From Candidatus Woesearchaeota archaeon (GTDB taxonomy: Archaea > Nanobdellota > Nanobdellia > Woesearchaeales > UBA11576), in contig JALWQS010000057.1 in assembly GCA_027083015.1 (NCBI GenBank), positions 1-6,717 of the forward strand: DNA of 6,717 nucleotides. The letters are read 5' to 3'. Positions 1 through 5,734 of the stretch are shown here, piece by piece (position 1 is the first letter of the stretch; each line of letters starts with the position of its first letter). Position numbers and translations under genes: made by a program. Under the pieces are notes generated by a model. The model was given only the letters and a program-made list of their open reading frames with translations. It was not told where the DNA came from and did not search any database.

Positions 1-4
1 GGAT

Positions 5-3000
5 ATGGGTGAGATCGAGCATACTGTTCAACAGCTTCTGACGAGCATCCATGCAAACAGCACTGAAGCAGGAACTTTGAATGATATTGAGGAATTGAAG
101 AAAGAACTTGTTGCTTATCTTTCTCACATCCGGGCAGAACCTATTTGGGAAGAACGGGTGCAAACAGACCTTTATCATATCTTTAGGGATATTGATAATC
201 TGATCAAAGAAGAATCTCCTATCTCTTTTGATAATCTTAAGGAATGGGGATTTCCTATAAGAGAACATCTTAATATGGCCCATCTTCTGGTTCGTAATGG
301 TAAGGATATTATTACTTTGATGGGTAAGATAAGGGATAAAAAGACAAGAAAGATCCTTTTCTGGCTTGTTTTTCCTTTCTTTGAGCTAATATATGATGCT
401 GGTCTTATTACATGGGAAGATATTCTTTCTTACGCGCCAGGTATTGCTGTTGCATTTGAGAAAGCAGAGAAACATAATAGTTATATAATAGCAGAGAAGG
501 TATTAGCTGGTATCAGAACTCTCGTGATTGAGAAAAAAGTGATAACTCCTGAACAATTTCTTGATATGATTATAGAGACTGGTAAGATTGATGCTACGCA
601 TCTGCTCATAACACTTTTGATGCGAGAAAGCTCAGTTGTTAACGATCTGATAAGCCTGAAAAGAGCTTCTTGGCGCGAATGTGTTCAATACCTTTTACCT
701 TTGATGGACTATGGATATAATCTGATAAGTTATGAGCCCCAGGACGCTTTTTTTTCTACCTTAAAGTCCTTTTTGGAATTTGCCATAAAACATCCTAGCA
801 TCTCTTTTGTCAAGTGTGCCGAGGGTTTGGATGCTTTATTTAAGGAAATCTATAAGGGAAGGAAAGATTATACTTTTGTTTTTCCACAAAGGCTTTTAGA
901 TCCCGTTTCTGATAATGTTGTTTCTTATGAGGAATTTCTTTCCGGAATTATTATTATTATCAAGCATTGCAATAAGAAAAATCTTGATATCACTGCAGTC
1001 CTAGAGACTATTGTTGAGCCTCTTAGTCGTTTTGTGAGCAAAAGAAGACGAGAAAAGGGAATAGCAGTCTATTACAACCAGATTTGGATGCCTGAAGAAG
1101 GTATTGAACAGCTGTCTTGGAATGAACTGATCGAGATTTGTAGAGCATTATTAGACCGAACTGATAAGATCGATAAGAAGGAGAAGTATAATAGGATTGT
1201 TGGATATTTCTTTAGATTGTTCAATACTGGTGAGGCTGATATTGGTCGATTAGTCACTGATGATATTGTTCCTATGAGACAGATCTTTTTGGATATGATC
1301 CCCATCCTTGATGAGATAGACAATGATAAAGCTTGGGGATTGTTTCTGGGATTTGCCACAAAGGCTGTTGATCTGGTTCTTGATAATGATTTAAGTTGGC
1401 AAGATTTTTTAAAGCTTCTAACTGTTAACATAGTAAAAGAAATAGTTGCAAATGCTGCTGTATTAGGAGTCAACGCACAGGACTTGTTCTTTTATGGTTT
1501 TCCAGCAATAAGAGATAAAATAGGTGAGATAGGTTGGGAAAACGTCGTGAAAGGCATAGTGGAAATGGCAGATGCAGCAGGAAAGAACTCAGAAGCTTTG
1601 TTCCATTATGGTTTGCCTGCAATCAAAGATTTGATCAATGAGAAGACTTGGCCGGTAATAGTGGAAATGGCAAATGTAGCAGGAAAAAATGCAGGGCCTA
1701 TGTTCGAGTATGGTTTGCCAGCTATTAAAGACAAGATAGAAGTTATCGGTTGGGAGAAAATAGTGAAAGACCTGCCTGAAATGGCAAACGCTGCAGGAGA
1801 AAACGCAAGGGAAATGTTCAGGAGTTTAGTTCTTATAAAAGATTCTCTTGATTCTGAAATGTTTGAATATGTTGTTCTTATTGTTCGAAGGTTTAAGAGA
1901 CGATCTGATATTGTATTAAGATTTATCTTTGTAAGACTTGTTGGTTTAATAAGAGATGGCACTTTAAGTTGGAAAGAAGTTGAAGAGTCCCTAACGCCGT
2001 TAATGAAACACTCAGAAATCATAGGGGGAATACCTTTTGTTCCTTCTGCTATCTTAGACCAATACATAATTGATTTAGATCCTACAGGACTAATCAGGTA
2101 TATTGAAGCTTTGGTTGATGATGAGCGTTATAATACTTGTGAAGGTTTAAGTGAGTTAGGGTTTCTTTCTTGTCATGTAACGAATGCTTTTGGTGGAGGA
2201 GCAGCGCTTGTTGCAGGAGAAGAGAGAAGAAGTAAACCTTTTGATAATATCAAGAATTGTATTGAGAATCAAGGGGTTAATAAGTTTCAATTATCATTCT
2301 CTGTGATCAGCCCAAAAAACACAAGGATGAAGCTGGCAATGACCAAAAGGTATGGCATTGATGGATCTATAGGGGTGATATTCGATTCAGGATATATTTA
2401 TGAATCTTATCCATCTGATGCAGGCACATATACTGTTTATGCTAGAAAAAGTGGTTTTCAGTTGCGAACCGGTTCTAGAGAACGCAGGGTGGCACCCGGT
2501 ATTGCTGCTAATTTAGGAAGTAAAGGTTATTATAATGAGTTTGTAGCCAGATTATGGACTGTTGGCGGTCTCTTTTATACCAAAGGAGTAAAACAATCTG
2601 TTATTGATGAGCTCAAGAGGATCGCTGACACTTTTTCTTACAGAAAATATATCAATCCTAAATGGTTAAGAAGAAAGATCAAGTTTGGTATTCCCAAAAA
2701 AGTGGAAAAAGTATATCCTGTTTATGAGATTGATTATGAGAGAAATACTTGGAAGCTTGTCTATAACCCGGTAAAGAAAGGTACTTTGGAAGAGTTCAAA
2801 GAATTGCTTGAAACAGCCAGTGCAAAGACAGTCAGGGAACTATCAAAAAAAGGAGTGATTGCGGATTACATCCCTGAATGGGAACGGCTCACGTCTGATA
2901 AGACTGGTTGGCAGCACGGATTCCATGATTTCCGTCTTGACAAACACACAATTAAATTATTTGAGTATTTTGATAGTTCTGAAGAGTTCCGACAGCTTGA

Positions 3001-3493
3001 AGACCGGTACCAAAGGATGCTAAGGATCGCTGCAATACTGCATGACATTACGAAACAAGGAGGAGCTGAAGACGCAATAATAAGGCCTGATTCAGGACAC
3101 CCCGAAAAAGCAGCAGAAAAAGCTTTAGAGATTCTGGAAAGAATAGATTATTCTCGAGGACAGATCCAAACGATATACAAACTGATTTTCTTCCACGACG
3201 CAATAGGAAACATAGTTATTTACGGTGATAAAGAAGACAAACCAATAACCAAACAAAGAAAAAAAGTAAAACATTCAAAAGAAGAACTAGCAAGACACCT
3301 GGATATAAGTGAGATAGAAATGCTAAAGATCCTGACCAAAGCAGACATATACGCAATAAAAAGAAAAGGAAAACTGCTGAAAGAGACAAGAAACTTCTGG
3401 ACACTAAAAAACAAAGACAAAAAACAAGAATACACCACAGAACAAGCGATTGACCTGTGCGCCGAAGAGATAATAGAAAAAAGAAGAGGTTAA
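5..3493 (+). CDS. Giant helical-repeat protein with C-terminal HD phosphohydrolase domain (function unknown)
   Basis: A 1162-aa protein of unknown overall function. Residues about 60-670 look almost wholly alpha-helical and repetitive, with recurring [LIV]-[ST]-[WYF] motifs (F75, W137, W223, Y308, W372, W465, W656) and three close repeats of a YGLPAIKD-type unit at 493-602, suggesting a HEAT-like solenoid scaffold. Residues 710-910 form a mixed alpha/beta domain (SCHVTNAF, RYGIDGSIGVIFD, DAGTYTVY, YYNEFVARLW) that I do not recognise securely; an ADP-ribosyltransferase-like fold is a weak possibility. Residues 970-1120 match the HD superfamily: H981, H1013-D1014 (LHDITK), H1032 (GHPEKA), H1064-D1065 and D1114. 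The tail is rich in Lys and Glu. No signal peptide or clear membrane helix is seen, so it is probably cytoplasmic. The ATG at 5 is the first in view, but the frame is open to the window edge and there is no room to see a ribosome site, so the true start may lie upstream. No operon partner is visible; it converges on ahpC. Confidence 0.85.
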   Translation: MGEIEHTVQQLLTSIHANSTEAGTLNDIEELKKELVAYLSHIRAEPIWEERVQTDLYHIFRDIDNLIKEESPISFDNLKEWGFPIREHLNMAHLLVRNGKDIITLMGKIRDKKTRKILFWLVFPFFELIYDAGLITWEDILSYAPGIAVAFEKAEKHNSYIIAEKVLAGIRTLVIEKKVITPEQFLDMIIETGKIDATHLLITLLMRESSVVNDLISLKRASWRECVQYLLPLMDYGYNLISYEPQDAFFSTLKSFLEFAIKHPSISFVKCAEGLDALFKEIYKGRKDYTFVFPQRLLDPVSDNVVSYEEFLSGIIIIIKHCNKKNLDITAVLETIVEPLSRFVSKRRREKGIAVYYNQIWMPEEGIEQLSWNELIEICRALLDRTDKIDKKEKYNRIVGYFFRLFNTGEADIGRLVTDDIVPMRQIFLDMIPILDEIDNDKAWGLFLGFATKAVDLVLDNDLSWQDFLKLLTVNIVKEIVANAAVLGVNAQDLFFYGFPAIRDKIGEIGWENVVKGIVEMADAAGKNSEALFHYGLPAIKDLINEKTWPVIVEMANVAGKNAGPMFEYGLPAIKDKIEVIGWEKIVKDLPEMANAAGENAREMFRSLVLIKDSLDSEMFEYVVLIVRRFKRRSDIVLRFIFVRLVGLIRDGTLSWKEVEESLTPLMKHSEIIGGIPFVPSAILDQYIIDLDPTGLIRYIEALVDDERYNTCEGLSELGFLSCHVTNAFGGGAALVAGEERRSKPFDNIKNCIENQGVNKFQLSFSVISPKNTRMKLAMTKRYGIDGSIGVIFDSGYIYESYPSDAGTYTVYARKSGFQLRTGSRERRVAPGIAANLGSKGYYNEFVARLWTVGGLFYTKGVKQSVIDELKRIADTFSYRKYINPKWLRRKIKFGIPKKVEKVYPVYEIDYERNTWKLVYNPVKKGTLEEFKELLETASAKTVRELSKKGVIADYIPEWERLTSDKTGWQHGFHDFRLDKHTIKLFEYFDSSEEFRQLEDRYQRMLRIAAILHDITKQGGAEDAIIRPDSGHPEKAAEKALEILERIDYSRGQIQTIYKLIFFHDAIGNIVIYGDKEDKPITKQRKKVKHSKEELARHLDISEIEMLKILTKADIYAIKRKGKLLKETRNFWTLKNKDKKQEYTTEQAIDLCAEEIIEKRRG
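1481..1810 (+). repeat. Three in-frame tandem repeats (38, 34 and 38 codons) inside the giant protein
   Basis: Units start at 1481, 1595 and 1697 (residues 493, 531, 565). Each follows the pattern xhFxYGhPAI[RK]D, a Trp at unit position 19 (W511, W549, W583), then EMAxxAGxNxx. The middle unit lacks four codons after its Trp, about one helical turn. A decayed fourth unit begins at residue 603 (EMFRSLVLIKD). DNA identity is also high, for example ATAGTGGAAATGGCA occurs in units one and two, which points to fairly recent duplication. Helix-turn-helix solenoid repeats are the likely structure. Confidence 0.85.
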
Positions 3494-3582
3494 ATAAAAT
3501 ACAGATCTTTCATGAGATTTTTGATAAGAAGTTTTTAAAGAAAAGAAGTTATAGAAAAAATTAAAAGATTTTAGTTTTCTGT
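3494..3582. terminator. Shared convergent terminator region with T tracts on both strands
   Basis: This 89-base gap separates the converging 3' ends of the giant gene and ahpC. On the plus strand T5 runs lie at 3518-3522 and 3532-3536. On the minus strand T6 lies opposite 3555-3560 and T4 opposite 3563-3566. Archaeal RNA polymerase commonly stops at such oligo-T tracts without a hairpin, so the gap can end transcription in both directions. I see no strong hairpin and no small gene here. Confidence 0.5.
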
Positions 3583-4140
3583 TCATATCTTTCCGACGAG
3601 ATCCAGTCCTGGTTTTAGTGTTTTTTCTCCTGGTGTCCATGATGCCGGGCAGACTTCTCCTTTGTGTTCTCTGACGAATTGTGCTGCTTGTAGTTTTCTT
3701 ATCACTTCTTTGGCTGATCTTCCTATGCTGTTGTCGTGTATGTCCATATTTTTTACTTTTCCGTCAGGGTCTATGATGAATGTTCCTCTTAAAGAGATTC
3801 CTTCATCTTCTATGTATGTTCCATAATCTCTGCATATCTTTCCTGAAGGATCTGCTACCATAGGATACTCGATCTTTCTTATCGTGTCGCTGGTGTCATG
3901 CCATGCTTTATGCACGAATGCTGTGTCTGTTGATATTGATAGCACTTCTGCTCCCAGTTCTTTCAGTTGCTTGTAGTGGTCTGCGAATTCTCCTAGTTCT
4001 GTCGGGCAGACGAATGTGAAGTCTGCTGGGTAGAACAGTAACACGACCCATTTTCCTTTATAGTCGGATAGACTTATCTTTTTTATCTCGTTCTTGTGGA
4101 ACGCTTCTGCTGTAAATTCAGGCGCTTCTTTGTTTATCAT
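3583..4140 (-). CDS. ahpC: Typical 2-Cys peroxiredoxin, AhpC/Prx1 type
   Basis: This 185-aa thiol peroxidase reduces hydrogen peroxide and organic peroxides in the cytoplasm. The peroxidatic cysteine is C45 in DFTFVCPTE, with P38, T42 and R118 (LRGTF) completing the conserved active site. The resolving cysteine is C164 in EVCPASW, and a third cysteine, C103, is extra. The full length and the LDLVGKI C-terminus match classical bacterial AhpC (about 187 aa), so both catalytic cysteines and the dimer-swap tail are intact. The ATG at 4140 is chosen because GGAGGTG lies 6 nt upstream; the in-frame GTG at 4149 falls inside that ribosome site. It sits 59 nt downstream of the perR-like gene with no convincing promoter between them, so the two are probably co-transcribed. 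No AhpF or dedicated thioredoxin reductase is adjacent, so its electron donor is encoded elsewhere. Confidence 0.97.
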   Translation of the reverse strand: MINKEAPEFTAEAFHKNEIKKISLSDYKGKWVVLLFYPADFTFVCPTELGEFADHYKQLKELGAEVLSISTDTAFVHKAWHDTSDTIRKIEYPMVADPSGKICRDYGTYIEDEGISLRGTFIIDPDGKVKNMDIHDNSIGRSAKEVIRKLQAAQFVREHKGEVCPASWTPGEKTLKPGLDLVGKI

Positions 4141-4146
4141 TGCACC

Positions 4147-4153
4147 CACCTCC
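4147..4153 (-). promoter_or_regulatory. Strong Shine-Dalgarno of ahpC
   Basis: GGAGGTG on the minus strand, 6 nt before the ATG at 4140, matches the usual archaeal anti-Shine-Dalgarno complement. It fixes the start of the peroxiredoxin and fits translation of an internal operon gene. Confidence 0.85.
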
Positions 4154-4199
4154 TTGATAGTTGATTTTGAATATCCAGAATTTTGTTTGATATGCTATC

Positions 4200-4592
4200 T
4201 TATTTGTTCTGGTCGCTTTCTTTTTCTACACAGTCTTTACACACCCCATATATGAGTATGTCTGCGTATTCTGCTTTGAACCCTTCTTCTGTTGCTTTTT
4301 GTATCGCTTCTGTACTTAGTTTTTCATTGAATAGGTCATAGATCTTCCCGCAATTCCTGCATATGAAGTGTTGGTGTTTTCCTGTGTCTGCATCGTACCT
4401 GTATTCTTTTCCTGCTTCAAACCTTAGAATCTCTTTTCTTTCTGCCATCGCGTTTAGGTTTCTGTATACTGTTGCTAATGTTATCATTGGTAGTTCTTTC
4501 TTTACTTCTTCATATACTTCTTGTGCTGTGGGATGCGTCTTCACGCTTTTTAGGTATTCCAGTATCTTGAACTTTTGGTTTGTGTTTCTCAT
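4200..4592 (-). CDS. perR: PerR/Fur-family metal-dependent transcriptional regulator
   Basis: This 130-aa protein is a Fur-superfamily repressor. It has an N-terminal winged helix (about 1-60, recognition region near ITLATVYRNL at 37-46) and a C-terminal metal-binding dimer domain. Zinc-site cysteines are C78 and C81 (HFICRNCGK) and C118 and C121 (VCKDC). By recalled alignment with Bacillus subtilis PerR, all five regulatory-metal ligands are present: H20, D67, H73, H75 and D86 (counterparts of H37, D85, H91, H93, D104). This favours a peroxide sensor over an iron-uptake Fur, and so does the downstream ahpC. PerR senses peroxide by metal-catalysed His oxidation and then releases DNA. The protein begins almost at the helix before HPTA, so the extra N-terminal helix of bacterial PerR is missing. 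The ATG at 4592 is preferred; an in-frame TTG at 4604 would add four residues. It is probably self-regulated through the palindromes just upstream. Confidence 0.92.
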   Translation of the reverse strand: MRNTNQKFKILEYLKSVKTHPTAQEVYEEVKKELPMITLATVYRNLNAMAERKEILRFEAGKEYRYDADTGKHQHFICRNCGKIYDLFNEKLSTEAIQKATEEGFKAEYADILIYGVCKDCVEKESDQNK

Positions 4593-4606
4593 CTTAAAAT
4601 CCAATC

Positions 4607-4628
4607 AATAATGATTATTAATTAATAA
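4607..4628. promoter_or_regulatory. Overlapping palindromes, probable PerR/Fur operator
   Basis: AATAAT-G-ATTATT at 4607-4619 is a perfect 6-1-6 inverted repeat, close in style to the known Per box (TTATAATNATTATAA). It overlaps a second perfect palindrome, TTATTAATTAATAA, at 4615-4628. Both lie between the perR TATA box and its start codon, covering the expected transcription start near 4614, which is a classic repressor position in archaea. AT-rich DNA yields palindromes by chance, so binding is an inference. Confidence 0.6.
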
Positions 4629-4634
4629 CGAATA

Positions 4635-4651
4635 TTATTTAAATCTTTCGG
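4635..4651 (-). promoter_or_regulatory. BRE/TATA promoter of the perR-ahpC operon
   Basis: Read on the minus strand this is CCGAAAGATTTAAATAA: a BRE (CGAAAG) followed at once by the TATA box TTTAAATA (4636-4643). Transcription should begin about 25 nt downstream near 4614, giving a leader of about 22 nt to the ATG at 4592. The same 17 bases occur at 5671-5687 before another gene, which strengthens the call. Confidence 0.75.
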
Positions 4652-4706
4652 ATTCTCTGGAAAGTATAAAGCAATATAAACGCCACATTATAAAATAAAG
4701 AAAAAA

Positions 4707-4714
4707 TATATAAA
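4707..4714 (+). promoter_or_regulatory. TATA box of the receiver-domain gene
   Basis: TATATAAA preceded by the A-rich BRE-like AAAGAAAAAA. Its centre is about 25 nt before the GTG at 4735, so the transcript probably starts at or within a few bases of the start codon. It is divergent from the perR promoter, about 70 bp away. Confidence 0.65.
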
Positions 4715-4734
4715 TGATGAGAGTGCGCCACTAA

Positions 4735-5172
4735 GTGAGAGAAATGTCTAGAAGATATCAAAGCGGAAGTCTATTGATCATGCCAGAAAGAGATTATGCT
4801 CAAAGAGCAGAACCTCAGGCACAAAGGATCCTTGTTGTTGATGATGCGAAAGCGATAGCAAACCTTTGTGCAAGGGCTTTGGCTGTGGAGGGTTATCAGG
4901 TTTCTACTGCTTATGATGGCAAGGAAGGTTGGGACCTTTACTTAAGCGATCCTTATGAGCTCATCCTTACTGATATTGATATGCCTCGCATGAACGGTTT
5001 AGAACTGCTCGCCAACATACTTAATCATAATGTTAATGCTCATGTCATATTTATGAGTGGGAACCCAAATATCTATCTTGAAGAATTATTAGATGCCGGA
5101 GCTAAGGGTCTGATTTCAAAACCCTTCGCAATACCCGATCTCATAGAAGAGATCAACAAATATAGAAAATAG
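4735..5172 (+). CDS. Stand-alone CheY-like response-regulator receiver protein
   Basis: A 145-aa single-domain response regulator. The receiver fold runs from about residue 31 to the end: acidic pair D36-D37 in ILVVDD, phospho-acceptor D80 in LTDIDMPRMNG, Ser switch residue S108 (FMSGN), and the conserved K129-P130 (SKPF). All catalytic residues are intact, so it should accept phosphate from a histidine kinase or a phosphorelay. No output domain follows, so signalling must act through protein contact, as with CheY or Spo0F. The first 30 residues are a polar, Arg-rich extension whose length depends on the start: GTG at 4735 (leaderless by TATA spacing), ATG at 4744, or ATG at 4780 with a weak GGAAGT upstream. 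No kinase is in the window. It is divergent from perR and converges on the next gene with only 12 bases between. Confidence 0.93.
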   Translation: MREMSRRYQSGSLLIMPERDYAQRAEPQAQRILVVDDAKAIANLCARALAVEGYQVSTAYDGKEGWDLYLSDPYELILTDIDMPRMNGLELLANILNHNVNAHVIFMSGNPNIYLEELLDAGAKGLISKPFAIPDLIEEINKYRK

Positions 5173-5190
5173 TATTTTAATAATTTATTT
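5173..5190. terminator. AT-rich convergent junction, weak terminator candidate
   Basis: The receiver gene and the minus-strand 154-aa gene end 12 bases apart. The junction reads TATTTTAATAATTTATTT on the plus strand, with short T runs only, overlapping the last codons of the minus gene. Termination here is plausible but not strong. Confidence 0.3.
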
Positions 5191-5649
5191 AAAGTATTTC
5201 TCCATATAGCTTTCAAGGATTCTTTTGTATCTTACATGTACGTTAAAACCCTCTCGGACATCATTAATATCCACGCGTGAAAGATCATCAGAACCCCCCT
5301 TGCCAAACTTCCCAAAGCAAGAGACAAGGGCATCCCGTTTCTTCTTCAGACCTGACACAGAAGTATCATCAAGCGGTATCCTTTCAGCAAAGTCAAAGAA
5401 GTTTCTCACATTTTCAGGGATGCTGGCTTCTATAGGATCTACGATAGACTCTAGATCTTCAGCATATTCTTGATCCACATCATGCTCAAGTTGGCCTCTG
5501 GAATAAAGTTCTTGTTCATAATCTTCAGTTGGCGTATATCCCAACTCATCGCACAAGATAAAATACCTTTTTGCATCTCTGTCAGAAAAAGCTTTATGAA
5601 GCTCTTCTTCAAGGCGTCTCATCCTCTCTCGATAAGTCTCTTTGGCCAT
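5185..5649 (-). CDS. Charged soluble protein of unknown function, 154 aa
   Basis: I do not recognise this protein. It is soluble-looking, highly charged and probably mostly helical, with no membrane segment or signal peptide. Residues 1-35 form a basic/acidic amphipathic helix region (RERMRRLEEELHKAFSDRD) that could be a short coiled coil. The middle, about 40-75, is strongly acidic. The C-terminal part contains the Gly-rich CFGKFGKGG (starting at C111) and ends in a basic/aromatic helix. Cysteines are C33 and C111 only, so a zinc site is unlikely. The gene looks real: a clear archaeal promoter sits just upstream, the ATG at 5649 lies at the expected transcription start, and codon use is even. 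It converges on the receiver gene; a functional tie to it or to perR (shared promoter core) is only a guess. Confidence 0.8.
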   Translation of the reverse strand: MAKETYRERMRRLEEELHKAFSDRDAKRYFILCDELGYTPTEDYEQELYSRGQLEHDVDQEYAEDLESIVDPIEASIPENVRNFFDFAERIPLDDTSVSGLKKKRDALVSCFGKFGKGGSDDLSRVDINDVREGFNVHVRYKRILESYMEKYFK

Positions 5650-5670
5650 AAAAAATCACTTCCAGAGCTC

Positions 5671-5687
5671 TTATTTAAATCTTTCGG
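5671..5687 (-). promoter_or_regulatory. BRE/TATA promoter of the 154-aa gene
   Basis: CCGAAAGATTTAAATAA on the minus strand is identical over 17 bases to the perR promoter. The TATA centre (5675-5676) is about 26 nt before the ATG at 5649, predicting a leaderless or nearly leaderless mRNA. A Shine-Dalgarno-like GGAAGTGAT at 5655-5663 would then lie upstream of the transcript start and be unused, unless transcription begins earlier. Confidence 0.75.
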
Positions 5688-5710
5688 TTTGTGATTACTT
5701 TAAGGTAGTT

Positions 5711-5734
5711 AAAAGAACTTAAAACAACTTCAAC
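5711..5734 (-). terminator. Possible T-tract terminator after the membrane-anchored protein gene
   Basis: Just past the TAA at 5735 the minus strand holds two TTTT runs, opposite 5711-5714 and 5721-5724. They sit in an imperfect 10-bp tandem repeat (AAAAGAACTT then AAAACAACTT on the plus strand). The tracts are short, so termination would be partial at best. Confidence 0.35.

Noticed and set aside
1072..2067. Two long open frames antisense to the giant gene (1072-1473 and 1606-2067, minus)
   Set aside because: They lie wholly inside a well-supported gene, have Ser/Ile/Thr-rich low-information products and no promoter or ribosome site. They arise from biased codon use on the sense strand.
3216..3640. 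Phe/Leu-rich minus-strand frames over the end of the giant gene
   Set aside because: They look like membrane proteins only because the sense strand is A-rich (antisense TTT/CTT codons). One runs across the terminator region into ahpC in another frame.
4147..4149. GTG at 4149 as start of the peroxiredoxin
   Set aside because: It overlaps the GGAGGTG ribosome site, which is well spaced for the ATG at 4140.
4141..4199. Separate promoter for ahpC in the perR-ahpC gap
   Set aside because: The 59-base gap has only a weak ATATT-like stretch, with no BRE and no proper spacing to the start; read-through from perR is simpler.
4363..4611. Plus-strand open frame of 82 aa over perR
   Set aside because: It is antisense to a gene with intact PerR motifs and crosses the operator; its product is a Ser/Phe-rich shadow.
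5225..5694. Plus-strand frames over the 154-aa gene
   Set aside because: They are antisense, lack a promoter or ribosome site, and one crosses the promoter of the real gene.
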